This document shows, in pieces, positions 46,835 to 55,942 of a DNA stretch of 64,000 nucleotides; position 1 is the stretch's first letter; the number at the start of each line of letters is the position of its first letter. The position numbers were made by a program, and so were the translations under genes. The notes under the pieces are model-generated. The model worked only from the letters and a program-made list of their open reading frames with translations, was not told the DNA's origin and did not search any database. The DNA comes from an uncultured Lachnospiraceae bacterium (GTDB lineage Bacteria > Bacillota > Clostridia > Lachnospirales > Lachnospiraceae), in NCBI GenBank assembly GCA_902796595.1, contig CADBPM010000110.1, forward strand, positions 43,517 through 107,516, in the 5' to 3' direction.

Positions 46835-48781
46835 ATGGCGGAAAATGATTTAAATGAAAAAGTGGCTGACGGTGCTGAAAGTATTCTTTCTGAAAAGCCA
46901 GAGAGTAAGCTCGAAAAAAAGAACGGCGGCAGATCCTACAGAACAAAAAGAAATCAGGCACAATCCAGACAGGGAGGTGTCAGAAGAACGATGTTCAATA
47001 AAAAGAAGCAGGATAAAAATTCAAGTGAGGCACTTAGCAAAGAGGCTGTTGAAAAGCTTCCGGCAGTGTCCAAGAGAACTTCCAAAACCACAAGAGAAGT
47101 TAAACCTCGTTCTTTAAAGGAAATGAGAAATAATGCTCATGGAGTAAAGATCATTCCTTTAGGCGGTCTTGAGCAGATCGGTATGAATATAACCGCAATA
47201 GAGTATGATAATACTATTGTAGTGGTCGATTGCGGTATGGCATTTCCTGAAGATGATATGCTGGGAATAGATTGTGTCATTCCCGATATAACCTATCTCA
47301 AGGATAATATTGATAAGGTAAAGGGATTTGTTATAACTCATGGGCATGAAGATCATATAGGGGCGCTTCCTTATGTGCTTCGCGAGATAAATGTTCCTGT
47401 TTATGCTACAAGATTAACGATTGCTATAATAGAAAGCAAGTTGCAGGAACATGGTATGCTTACTAAAACAAAACGAAAGATTGTGAAATATGGTCAGTCA
47501 ATAAATCTTGGATGCATGAGGGTTGAATTTATCCGTACCAATCACAGTATCAGTGATGCAGCAGCCCTTGCGATATATACACCAGCTGGCACTATTGTTC
47601 ACACAGGAGATTTTAAGGTTGATTATACACCGGTATTTGGAGACCCAATCGACCTTCAAAGATTTGGAGAAATCGGCAGAAAAGGCGTATTGGCGCTTAT
47701 GTGTGATTCGACAAATATCTTGAGACCCGGTAATACGATGTCCGAAAAGTCTATCGGAAAGACCTTTGAGACGATCTTTGCTGAGAATAAAACGCGCAGG
47801 ATAATTGTTGCAACCTTTGCTTCAAATGTAGACAGAGTTCAGCAGATCATCAATTCGGCAGAAAAATATAAGCGTAAAGTCGTGATCGACGGTCGCAGTA
47901 TGGTAAATATAATAACGATTGCCAGAGAATTAGGGTATATTTCTATAAAGGATGATACACTTATTTCCATTGACCAGATGAAGAATTACAAGGATGATAA
48001 GCTTGTGCTTGTGACTACAGGAAGTCAGGGCGAGGAAATGGCGGCTCTTTCGAGAATGGCAGCCAATATTCATAAAAAAGTCACTATTCATCCGGGCGAC
48101 TGTATTGTGTTCAGTTCATCACCGATTCCCGGCAATGAGAAGCCTGTGAGCAAGGTCATAAATGAACTTACCATGCTGGGAGCAAAGGTTATAATTGAAG
48201 ATACGCATGTATCAGGACATCCTTCACAGGAAGATGTCAAACTTATATATTCTCTTATAAAACCTAAATATGCGATTCCTGTTCATGGTGAGTACAGACA
48301 CCTTATCAGGCATAAGGAACTTGCAGAGGATATGGGCGTAGCAAAGGATCATATTTTTGTACTGAAATGCGGTGACATACTTGAACTTGATCAGACGAGA
48401 GGCAAGATTACCGGCCATGTTCAGTGCGGCAATGTATTTGTTGATGGTCTTGGCATCGGTGATGTCGGAAATGCTGTAATGAAGGATAGAAAAGTCCTGT
48501 CGGAAGATGGTCTTGTTATTACAGTGGTTGTTATGGATGCAAATGCTTCGGTCATTTCAGGACCGGATATAATAAGTCGAGGCTTTGTTTATGTGAAAGA
48601 AGCTGAGGATCTTCTGAAAGATGCGAGATTTGCAGCAGAAGATGCACTGTTTAGCGACTTGGACAGAGGAGTGACTGATTACTCTAGATTAAGAAATGAT
48701 ATGAAGGACGCTTTGAGTGATTTTATATGGAAACATACAAAGCGCTCACCTATGATCATTCCTATAATACAAGTGATTTGA
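46835..48781 (+). CDS. ribonuclease J with a basic N-terminal extension
   Basis: A 648-residue metallo-beta-lactamase/beta-CASP nuclease. The core starts near residue 100 (VKIIPLGGLEQIGMNITAIE). The zinc site is THGHEDHIGALPY. Later motifs include the beta-CASP core (IIVATFASNVDRVQQI), TGSQGEEMAALSRMA and VSGHPSQED with HGEYRHL. RNase J degrades and matures RNA from the 5' end. The first about 95 residues are extra, rich in Lys/Arg/Ser and probably disordered. AGGAGG precedes the ATG. Confidence 0.95.
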   Translation: MAENDLNEKVADGAESILSEKPESKLEKKNGGRSYRTKRNQAQSRQGGVRRTMFNKKKQDKNSSEALSKEAVEKLPAVSKRTSKTTREVKPRSLKEMRNNAHGVKIIPLGGLEQIGMNITAIEYDNTIVVVDCGMAFPEDDMLGIDCVIPDITYLKDNIDKVKGFVITHGHEDHIGALPYVLREINVPVYATRLTIAIIESKLQEHGMLTKTKRKIVKYGQSINLGCMRVEFIRTNHSISDAAALAIYTPAGTIVHTGDFKVDYTPVFGDPIDLQRFGEIGRKGVLALMCDSTNILRPGNTMSEKSIGKTFETIFAENKTRRIIVATFASNVDRVQQIINSAEKYKRKVVIDGRSMVNIITIARELGYISIKDDTLISIDQMKNYKDDKLVLVTTGSQGEEMAALSRMAANIHKKVTIHPGDCIVFSSSPIPGNEKPVSKVINELTMLGAKVIIEDTHVSGHPSQEDVKLIYSLIKPKYAIPVHGEYRHLIRHKELAEDMGVAKDHIFVLKCGDILELDQTRGKITGHVQCGNVFVDGLGIGDVGNAVMKDRKVLSEDGLVITVVVMDANASVISGPDIISRGFVYVKEAEDLLKDARFAAEDALFSDLDRGVTDYSRLRNDMKDALSDFIWKHTKRSPMIIPIIQVI

Positions 48782-48797
48782 TGATTCGGGGGATTTT

Positions 48798-49196
48798 ATG
48801 TCAAAACGTAGTTCTGCTGAAAGAATTGTACTTGCGGCGTTAAAGGAAACTTTGCAGGTCTTTCTCAATGTGGTTTTTTATGTACTCGTTATTTTTGTTG
48901 TGGTCAGGGCAAGTAAATATGTCTATACAGCGGCTTACCAGATCTTTGGCTCTGTAAGCGTAACGCAGGGAGAGGGACATAAGGAAAAAATCACTGTAGC
49001 TGACGGAGAGTCGACAATGACGGTTGCAAAAAAACTTGAGAAGAAGGGGCTTATAGCAGATAAATATACTTTTTATATCAGATCGAAGCTTACGAAGCAG
49101 TATATGCAGCCGGGCACCTATACAGTAAGCAGTTCTATGGATTATGATAAGATCTTCTCTGTTTTGTCAGGAAAAGAAAGTGAAGATGAAAAGTAG
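48798..49196 (+). CDS. MltG/YceG-like protein lacking the catalytic domain
   Basis: A 132-residue protein. One membrane helix (about 20-42, VFLNVVFYVLVIFVVVRASK) precedes an extracellular part that reads ITVADGESTMTVAKKLEKKGLI then MQPGTYTVSSSMDYDKIFSVL. This is the LysM-like N-terminal domain of MltG, a peptidoglycan transglycosylase that ends glycan strands. The catalytic C-terminal domain of MltG (about 200 more residues) is not present and no frameshifted remainder follows. Synteny (yrrL position before trmR) supports the homology. It may regulate or substitute structurally; that is inference. Confidence 0.8.
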   Translation: MSKRSSAERIVLAALKETLQVFLNVVFYVLVIFVVVRASKYVYTAAYQIFGSVSVTQGEGHKEKITVADGESTMTVAKKLEKKGLIADKYTFYIRSKLTKQYMQPGTYTVSSSMDYDKIFSVLSGKESEDEK

Positions 49197-49325
49197 GCGA
49201 GCTTTTTTGATATGTCGTATTGCGAAGTAATACATTCTGTATCAGCTTGCTGTACCTTAGTGCTTTCGCTTTGCAAAAACACAATATACGTTGAGCGAAT
49301 GGTTCCTTTTATTAAGTTGTTATGA
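49197..49325. repeat. run of small hairpins after the MltG-like gene
   Basis: Hairpins GTATT, GCGAAG, AATAC and GTGCTTTCGC lie in succession, followed by GTTGAGCGAATGGTTCC, which resembles the right side of the repeats at 23250 and 58744. No coding potential. Confidence 0.45.
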
Positions 49326-49358
49326 AGACCTGTCCTGTGTTGCAGGACGGGTCTTTTT
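49326..49358 (+). terminator. terminator ahead of trmR
   Basis: AGACCTGTCCTG pairs with CAGGACGGGTCT (one wobble) with a 5-base loop, then five Ts. It ends 24 bases before trmR, so trmR may be expressed by partial readthrough or from an unseen promoter. Confidence 0.85.
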
Positions 49359-49382
49359 AGATTAGAAAGGTTTCGGATAAGA

Positions 49383-50048
49383 ATGGAAATAGATGAAGAG
49401 AGGTTTCAGGTATATCTTGAATGTCTTCCGGATGATCTTCCTGACCATCTAAAGGACCTTGAGATAAAAGCTAAGAAAAATAGAATACCCATTATCAGAA
49501 AAGACAGTCAGAAGTTGATAAAATTCATGCTAAGGCTTAAAAGACCTGCTCATATTCTTGAAGTTGGAACTGCAACAGGTTTTTCATCCCTTATTATGGC
49601 ACAATATTCACCGAAGAAGGCTGATATTTTTACGATAGAAAAAGACCATGAACGTGCAGAAGAGGCACAGGAAAATTTCAACCTGTATGACAAAGAAAAC
49701 AAGATAAGACTCGAAGAGGGAGATGCTGCAGAAATACTGGAAAGGCTTGCAGCAGACCCTACAAAAAAGAAATATTATGATTTTATATTTATGGATGCGG
49801 CAAAGGGACAGTATATAAACTTTCTGCCTTATATAAGAGTTTTATTAAGGGGAAGGGGAATCCTTATAACTGATAACATACTTCAGGAGGGAAGCCTTCT
49901 TGATTCCAGATATATGGTTCCAAGAAGAGACAGAACGATCCATGCGCGTATGCGGGAATATGTAGATGCGCTTATGAAGGACAAGCACATGGACACTGTT
50001 CTGCTCTCGGCAGGCGATGGCATGACACTATCTGTAAGGAAAGGATAA
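49383..50048 (+). CDS. trmR: tRNA 5-hydroxyuridine O-methyltransferase (YrrM/TrmR family)
   Basis: A 221-residue class I methyltransferase of the COMT-like group. The SAM site is HILEVGTATGFSSLIMA; a metal/acid site is FIFMDAAKGQYINFLPYI and LITDNILQEG. In B. subtilis TrmR (YrrM) methylates ho5U34 to mo5U34. The next gene, a U32 peptidase-like protein, is the TrhP that makes the ho5U, so the pair forms a pathway. The assignment rests on sequence plus that linkage. Confidence 0.87.
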   Translation: MEIDEERFQVYLECLPDDLPDHLKDLEIKAKKNRIPIIRKDSQKLIKFMLRLKRPAHILEVGTATGFSSLIMAQYSPKKADIFTIEKDHERAEEAQENFNLYDKENKIRLEEGDAAEILERLAADPTKKKYYDFIFMDAAKGQYINFLPYIRVLLRGRGILITDNILQEGSLLDSRYMVPRRDRTIHARMREYVDALMKDKHMDTVLLSAGDGMTLSVRKG

Positions 50049-50050
50049 AG

Positions 50051-51367
50051 ATGGAAAATAATAAAGGACTAGCCAGCCAAAATAATCGCTACGCGATGGC
50101 TGGCAGAGTAGAGCATCATGCAGAGCATGATGCTCCAATAACAAGAAAACCTGAACTTTTATGTCCGGCAGGGTCGCTGGAAGTGCTTAAAGTGGCGGTA
50201 AGGTACGGCGCGGATGCGGTGTATATCGGCGGTGATGCCTATGGACTCAGGGCAAAAGCACATAATTTTTCCTATGAGGATATGAAAAAAGGAATAGAGT
50301 ATGCTCACAGCCACAATGTTAAGGTGTACGTTACAGCCAATATTTATGCGCATGACAGAGATCTTGATGGGATACATGAGTACTTTAAGGAACTTGCAAA
50401 AATAAAGCCGGATGCAGTACTTATTGCTGACCCAGGTGTATTTATGATCGCAAAGAAAGAAATGCCTGAGATGGAACTTCATATAAGCACGCAGGCAAAC
50501 AATACAAATTATGAGGAATTTAATTTCTGGTATTCTCTTGGAGCAAAGAGAGTGGTTTCTGCAAGAGAGCTTTCCATTGAAGAGATAAAGGATATCAGAG
50601 CACATATAGACCCTGACAGGGAAATAGAAAGCTTCGTTCATGGCGCGATGTGCATTTCTTATTCCGGAAGATGCATTTTATCTAATTATTTTACTGGAAG
50701 AGACGCAAATCAGGGCGAGTGTACACATCCATGCAGGTGGAAATATTATGTTACAGAGGAAACCAGACCCGGCGAATACCTTCCTGTAGAGGAAAATGAA
50801 CGCGGAACATATATTTTTAATTCAAAAGACCTCTGCATGGTCGGACACATACCAGAACTTATGGATGCCGGAATAGACAGCTACAAGATAGAAGGAAGAA
50901 TGAAAACGGCTCTTTACGTTGCAACTGTTGCAAGGACATACCGCAAGGCGATCGACGAATATCTTGAGTCACCGGAATTATATAAGGAGCATCTGAGTCT
51001 TTATCAGACAGAGATAGAAAAGTGTACATACCGCAGATTTACAACAGGATTTTTCTTTGGAAAACCTGGTGCAGATGAGCAGATATATGATTCCAATACC
51101 TATATCACCGGCTGTACTTATTACGGCTATGTTCACAGCTTTGATGAAAAAGGAAATCCTGTATTTGAACAGAAAAATAAATTCAGTGTCGGTGAAGATA
51201 TAGAGATAATGAAACCGGATGGAAGAGATATAAAGGTAAAAGTCCTTGAAATGTATGATGAATATGGAAATCCTATGGAATCATGCCCTCATCCGAAGCA
51301 GAATGTACATATTGTATTATCAGAAAAACCGGAACTTTTTGATCTTTTAAGAAGTTGCCCTGAATAA
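50051..51367 (+). CDS. trhP: U32 peptidase-family tRNA hydroxylation protein TrhP (YrrO-like)
   Basis: A 438-residue U32-family protein. The fold begins PELLCPAGSLEVLKVAVRYG at residue about 33; the cysteine cluster region is MCISYSGRCILSNYFTGRD and GECTHPCRWKYY. The family, despite its name, hydroxylates U34 of tRNA using prephenate. It follows trmR by 2 bases. Residues about 8-28 are encoded by two back-to-back palindromes and look foreign to the family, which normally begins a few residues before PELL. Start: the ATG behind GGAAAGGATAAAG; an internal ATG at residue 17 has no site. Confidence 0.87.
   Translation: MENNKGLASQNNRYAMAGRVEHHAEHDAPITRKPELLCPAGSLEVLKVAVRYGADAVYIGGDAYGLRAKAHNFSYEDMKKGIEYAHSHNVKVYVTANIYAHDRDLDGIHEYFKELAKIKPDAVLIADPGVFMIAKKEMPEMELHISTQANNTNYEEFNFWYSLGAKRVVSARELSIEEIKDIRAHIDPDREIESFVHGAMCISYSGRCILSNYFTGRDANQGECTHPCRWKYYVTEETRPGEYLPVEENERGTYIFNSKDLCMVGHIPELMDAGIDSYKIEGRMKTALYVATVARTYRKAIDEYLESPELYKEHLSLYQTEIEKCTYRRFTTGFFFGKPGADEQIYDSNTYITGCTYYGYVHSFDEKGNPVFEQKNKFSVGEDIEIMKPDGRDIKVKVLEMYDEYGNPMESCPHPKQNVHIVLSEKPELFDLLRSCPE
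50072..50135. repeat. double palindrome inside the trhP reading frame
   Basis: First hairpin: GCCAGCC and GGCTGGC enclosing AAAATAATCGC and GCGAT. Second: GAGCATCATGC, AGA, GCATGATGCTC (11 bp perfect). The block is in frame and adds about 21 residues. The first hairpin shares its core with the intergenic repeats at 7738 and 23250. Confidence 0.8.
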
Positions 51368-51393
51368 TGCATTGTAACTTAATATAAATTTAC

Positions 51394-51422
51394 TTGAAAA
51401 TACAAACACAATAAACTATACT
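51394..51422 (+). promoter_or_regulatory. promoter for the phosphohexomutase gene
   Basis: TTGAAA, 17 bases, TATACT, 64 bases before the start. Confidence 0.65.
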
Positions 51423-51486
51423 TGATTTAGTATTAATCTTTTTTAATGAAAGATAAATTTATTGAAGTTAAAAGGAGAGTATAAGG

Positions 51487-53208
51487 ATGGATGACAAGAA
51501 GCTTTACAACGAATGGCTCACAAGCCCTGTTTTTGATGAAGCTACCAAGAAGGAGCTTGAAAGCATCAAGGGGAATGATGCTGAGATCAGGGACAGGTTC
51601 TATAAGGATCTGGAATTTGGAACAGGGGGCCTAAGAGGTGTCATCGGTGCCGGAACAAACCGCATGAATCTTTATACGGTAAGACGTGCTACTCAGGGAC
51701 TTGCAGACTATATCAAGGAGCAGAAGAGAGAATCATGGGGTGTTGCGATTTCCTATGATTCAAGGCACATGTCTCCTGAATTTGCAGATGCTGCTGCACT
51801 TGTTCTTAACGCAAATGGTATTAAGGCATACGTTTTTAATTCATTAAGACCTACACCGGAACTTTCTTATGCAGTCAGAACTCTTGGCTGTACAGCAGGT
51901 ATCATGGTAACAGCCAGTCATAACAGACCGGAATACAATGGTTATAAGGTATACTGGGATGACGGCTGCCAGATCACAGCCCCTGTTGATTCAGATATCA
52001 TAAGTCTTGTAAAGAACACAAAGTTTGAAGATATCAAAACTATGGACAGACTTACAGCTATAAAGAAGGGTCTGTACTTTGTTATCGGCAGTGAGATTGA
52101 CGATGCTTATACAAAAGAGCTTAAAGATCTTATCCTTAACATTGATTCTATAAAGAAGTGCGCAGAGAAGTTAAAGATCGTATATACACCTTTCCATGGA
52201 ACAGGTAATGTTCCTGTTCAGAGAATGCTTCGCGAGCTTGGATTTAAGAATGTTTACATAGTAAAAGAGCAGGAAGAACCGGACGGAGATTTTACTACAC
52301 TTGAATATCCAAATCCGGAAGACAAGAAGGCATTCAAGCTTGCACTTGAACTTGCAAAGAAAGTAGATGCGGATATCGTTCTTGCAAATGATCCTGATGC
52401 AGACCGTCTTGGTGTTTATGCAAAGGATGTTAAGACAGGCGAATATAAAGTATTTACCGGCAATATGTCCGGCATGCTTCTTGCTGAGTATGAGCTTTCC
52501 CAGAAGAAGGAAAGAGGACTTCTTAAGCCTGACAGTACGCTTATCACTACTATCGTTTCAACCAACCTAGCAAAGAAGGTTGCAGAGGCTTATAACTGCC
52601 GTTATATAGAGGTTCTTACAGGCTTTAAGTATATTGGCGAGCAGATCAAATATATGGAAGAAAAGCATGACGGAACATATGAGTTCGGCTTTGAGGAAAG
52701 CTATGGCTGCCTTATCGGTACACATGCAAGAGATAAAGATGGTATCATGGCAGTAACAGGACTTTGCGAAGCAGCCGCATATTATATGGATCACGGCATG
52801 ACCCTTTGGGATCAGATGCTTGCCATGTATGAAAAGTATGGCTATTTTAAAGAAGGAATCTACACTGTTACTCTTGCAGGTGAAGATGGAGCAAAGCAGA
52901 TTGAAAATATCATGAATAAGCTCCGTAATGACCCTCCGAAGGAAATCGCAGGTCACAAGGTCCTTGAATTCAGAGACTACAAGAATGATGTGGCAAAGAA
53001 CATTGAAACAGGCGAGACAAAGAAGACAGGACTTCCTGTAAGCAATGTGCTTTACTTCGATATGGCTGACGATGCATGGGCTTGCGCAAGACCTTCAGGT
53101 ACAGAACCTAAGATTAAGTTCTATGCCGGAGTAAAGGGAAACAGTCTTGAAGATTCCGAAAAGAAACTCGACGAACTTATGACAGCACTCGAGGGACTTT
53201 CAAAGTAA
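51487..53208 (+). CDS. alpha-D-phosphohexomutase (phosphoglucomutase/phosphomannomutase)
   Basis: A 573-residue enzyme moving phosphate between C1 and C6 of hexoses. The phosphoserine loop is GIMVTASHNRPEYNG; the metal-binding loop is DPDADRLG; the sugar loop is GFEESYG; and the phosphate-binding loop is RPSGTEPKIKFY. The N-terminal GTGGLRGVIGAGTNRMN is typical of the PgcA-like long forms of Firmicutes, which feed glycogen, cell wall and glycolipid synthesis. AAAGGAGAG precedes the ATG. Confidence 0.95.
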   Translation: MDDKKLYNEWLTSPVFDEATKKELESIKGNDAEIRDRFYKDLEFGTGGLRGVIGAGTNRMNLYTVRRATQGLADYIKEQKRESWGVAISYDSRHMSPEFADAAALVLNANGIKAYVFNSLRPTPELSYAVRTLGCTAGIMVTASHNRPEYNGYKVYWDDGCQITAPVDSDIISLVKNTKFEDIKTMDRLTAIKKGLYFVIGSEIDDAYTKELKDLILNIDSIKKCAEKLKIVYTPFHGTGNVPVQRMLRELGFKNVYIVKEQEEPDGDFTTLEYPNPEDKKAFKLALELAKKVDADIVLANDPDADRLGVYAKDVKTGEYKVFTGNMSGMLLAEYELSQKKERGLLKPDSTLITTIVSTNLAKKVAEAYNCRYIEVLTGFKYIGEQIKYMEEKHDGTYEFGFEESYGCLIGTHARDKDGIMAVTGLCEAAAYYMDHGMTLWDQMLAMYEKYGYFKEGIYTVTLAGEDGAKQIENIMNKLRNDPPKEIAGHKVLEFRDYKNDVAKNIETGETKKTGLPVSNVLYFDMADDAWACARPSGTEPKIKFYAGVKGNSLEDSEKKLDELMTALEGLSK

Positions 53209-53214
53209 TACATA

Positions 53215-53261
53215 CGGCTGCCCATACATTTAAAACCTGTCGGCAGTGTATGGGGCAGCCG
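53215..53261. repeat. large palindrome after the phosphohexomutase gene
   Basis: CGGCTGCCCATACA pairs with TGTATGGGGCAGCCG (one bulged base) across an 18-base loop. No T-run follows, so it is a hairpin repeat or mRNA 3' stabiliser rather than a proven terminator. Confidence 0.65.
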
Positions 53262-53304
53262 GACATCTAAAGACTATACTTTCCATAGAAGGGCAGGTGG
53301 TTTT

Positions 53305-54903
53305 ATGAGACTGACATTTATCGGTGCAGATCATGAAGTTACAGGAAGTGCTCACTTTCTGCAAGCCTGTGGCAAGAACATTCTTATTGATTATGGTATG
53401 GAGCAGGGATTGAACGTTTTTGAAAACGCAGACCTCCCTGTCAACATATCAGACATTGATTATGTACTTGTCACACATGCACACATAGACCACACAGGAA
53501 TGATACCTAAACTCTATGTGAATGGATTCAGAGGAACGGTGATCGCAACTAAAGCAACCTGTGAACTTGCCCAGATTATGCTGCTTGACAGCGCACATAT
53601 TCAGGAATTTGAGGCAGAATGGCGCAACAGAAAGAACAAGAGAGCAGGTAAGCCACTATACATACCAGCTTACACAAGCGACGATGTTTCAGCAGTCATG
53701 AGGCATTTTAAAAGCGTAGATTACAATGAAACGATAAAGCTTGTTGACGGTATAAATATCCGTTTTACAGATGTCGGACATTTACTTGGCTCTGCTTCGA
53801 TACAGGTTGAAATAACTGAGAACGAACTTAAAAAAGTTATCTGTTTTTCAGGCGACATAGGAAATTTCAACCAGCCCCTCATTAAAGACCCTGAATATAC
53901 TACAAAAGCGGACTATGTAGTTATGGAGGCAACCTATGGAGACAGACTTCATGAGGAAAGTGATGATTTTGTAGGGAAACTTACAGAGATAATCCAGACT
54001 ACATTTGATGCAGGTGGAAATGTTGTTATTCCGTCATTTGCTGTAGGAAGAGCCCAAGAACTCCTTTATTTTATCAGAATGATAAAGGAAGAAAACCTGG
54101 TGAAGGGATACGATGATTTTAAGGTTTATATTGATTCGCCGCTAGCGGTTGAGGCAACACAGATATTTTCAAGAAATCAGTATGAGTGTTACGACGAGGA
54201 GGCAATGGAACTTATCAACAGAGGGATAAACCCGATAAGTTTTCCGGGTCTCAAGACTGCCGTAACAAGTGATCAGTCGGTTGCCATAAACCACGACAAG
54301 TCACCTAAAGTTATCATTTCAGCATCAGGAATGTGTGATGCGGGTCGTATAAGGCATCACCTTAAGCATAATCTTTGGCGCAGCGAATGTTCGGTCGTAT
54401 TTGTTGGCTATCAGGCACATGGAACGCTTGGACGCGCCCTCTTAGAGGGAGCTGAGGAAGTACAGGTCTTTGGTGAAGATATAAGCGTATGTGCGAAAAT
54501 TTATAAACTTGAAGGACTTTCCGGTCATGCAGACAAAAACGGTCTGCTTAAGTGGATTGGCTGCTTTACCCCTAAGCCGGAGCATGTATTTGTTGTACAT
54601 GGTGAAGATACGTCGTGTCAGAATTTTACAGCTACTCTAAAAGAGCTTGGACACAAGGCTGATGCTCCATACAGTGGTTCGATCTTTGACCTTTCAACAG
54701 GCGAGTGGATTTACGAGGCGGAACCTGTTGTGATCAAGAATGACAAGACCAAGAAAGCAAAAGTTAACAGTGTATTCGAGAGGCTTTTTGCAGCCGGACA
54801 GCGACTTCTTACTGTTATCAGCCATAATAAAGGCGGCACGAATAAGGACCTTGCAAAATTTACAGATCAGATAAATTCACTTTGCGATAAATGGGATCGT
54901 TAA
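53305..54903 (+). CDS. beta-CASP metallo-beta-lactamase ribonuclease (Ysh1/CPSF-like)
   Basis: A 532-residue nuclease. It begins LTFIGADHEVTGSAHFL. The zinc motif is THAHIDHTGMIPKLY; the next metal ligand is in VGHLLGSAS; then FSGDIG. The beta-CASP domain shows VVIPSFAVGRAQELLYFI and ASGMCDAGRIRHHLKHNL, and GLSGHADKNGLLKW and VVHGED follow. These are the motifs of bacterial CPSF73-like RNases. It is separate from the RNase J at 46835. The downstream GGDEF gene starts 23 bases after its stop. Confidence 0.9.
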   Translation: MRLTFIGADHEVTGSAHFLQACGKNILIDYGMEQGLNVFENADLPVNISDIDYVLVTHAHIDHTGMIPKLYVNGFRGTVIATKATCELAQIMLLDSAHIQEFEAEWRNRKNKRAGKPLYIPAYTSDDVSAVMRHFKSVDYNETIKLVDGINIRFTDVGHLLGSASIQVEITENELKKVICFSGDIGNFNQPLIKDPEYTTKADYVVMEATYGDRLHEESDDFVGKLTEIIQTTFDAGGNVVIPSFAVGRAQELLYFIRMIKEENLVKGYDDFKVYIDSPLAVEATQIFSRNQYECYDEEAMELINRGINPISFPGLKTAVTSDQSVAINHDKSPKVIISASGMCDAGRIRHHLKHNLWRSECSVVFVGYQAHGTLGRALLEGAEEVQVFGEDISVCAKIYKLEGLSGHADKNGLLKWIGCFTPKPEHVFVVHGEDTSCQNFTATLKELGHKADAPYSGSIFDLSTGEWIYEAEPVVIKNDKTKKAKVNSVFERLFAAGQRLLTVISHNKGGTNKDLAKFTDQINSLCDKWDR

Positions 54904-54926
54904 GAAAAACGAAGAGGAGAGTACAA

Positions 54927-55937
54927 ATGGAAGATGCCAGCGAAAAACTTGACGTGAAGATAGCTGAAAAGCTTAATACTCTTCAGGTATCATCAAGACA
55001 GGATATGCTCACTGGTTTATGGAATCAGGCATATCTTAGAGAAAAAGTAGATGCGTATGTTGAAGCCGGACTGAATAAAGGAACCCTCTTTCTGATCAAT
55101 ATCGATAATTTCGGAGCTGTAAATGAGAACTATGGACATATAATGGGTGATGCGTGCCTTGTTGAATTTGCTGAGATCTTAAAATCATCATTCAGAGACA
55201 ATGACATAGAGGCGAGATTATCGGGAGATGAGTTTGCGGTATTTCTTGGAGGCAAGCTTTCAAGCAAAGATGTGGAGAGCATTGCTAATAAGCTGATGGA
55301 CGCCACTTCAGCCGGCTTTGTTTCAATGAATATCGACAGAGAAGTTACTATATCGATAGGCGTTTCTCAGGCTCCATCAAACGGTATTGACTACATTTCT
55401 TTGTATCGTAAGGCAGCAGAAGCTCTCAGCAGAGTAAAGAGAGCAGGTAAAAATGATTTTCTCATGACTGAGTCTGACAGCGAAGAAAAAAAGAAGATCA
55501 ATACCATTGCAGATATGCAGATGGTTAAAAGTCTTATAACAGAGAGACGTAAGCCGCAGGGTGCTCTCAAGGTCGAGTACGATGGTTTCAAGCATATTTA
55601 CCAGTTCCTTACAAGGTATTCAGACAGGACGGAGACAGATATTGAAATTGTACTTTTTACACTTTCAAGACCGGATGGGCACATGATCGATCCGGTGACT
55701 CTTTCGGAGGCAATGTTTGACCTTGAAAATATCATAAAGATCTCGTTAAGGATTGGTGATGTTGCCACAAAGTATTCTTCCTGTCAGTACCTTGTAATGC
55801 TAATCGGAGCAAAAGACAAGGATTCTGTAAATGTGGCAGAGCGAGTTGTAAATAATTATAAGGCGTACGCAGATAAGTATGCGATCAATATTAAGTTTGA
55901 CACAGAAAATGTTTCAAGTGAAGAGCTTAAAGGTTGA
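54927..55937 (+). CDS. tandem degenerate GGDEF protein
   Basis: A 336-residue cytoplasmic protein. A first GGDEF domain (residues about 28-185) starts at DMLTGLWNQAYL, with NIDNFGAVNENYGH and LSGDEFAVFLGG: the signature is SGDEF instead of GGDEF. A second domain (about 200-336) has the same secondary-structure rhythm, with IKISLRIGDVATKYSSCQYLVMLIG where GGDEF should be, and has lost the active site entirely. It may be an effector or weak cyclase; activity cannot be read from sequence. The start is the ATG behind GAGGAGAG. It lies between the beta-CASP nuclease and the CYTH gene. Confidence 0.83.
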   Translation: MEDASEKLDVKIAEKLNTLQVSSRQDMLTGLWNQAYLREKVDAYVEAGLNKGTLFLINIDNFGAVNENYGHIMGDACLVEFAEILKSSFRDNDIEARLSGDEFAVFLGGKLSSKDVESIANKLMDATSAGFVSMNIDREVTISIGVSQAPSNGIDYISLYRKAAEALSRVKRAGKNDFLMTESDSEEKKKINTIADMQMVKSLITERRKPQGALKVEYDGFKHIYQFLTRYSDRTETDIEIVLFTLSRPDGHMIDPVTLSEAMFDLENIIKISLRIGDVATKYSSCQYLVMLIGAKDKDSVNVAERVVNNYKAYADKYAINIKFDTENVSSEELKG

Positions 55938-55942
55938 AATGA

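Noticed and set aside
49340..49368. TTGCAG, 17 bases, TAGAAA as a promoter for trmR
   Set aside because: Transcription would begin after the AAAGG ribosome site, so the message could not use it; probably coincidence.
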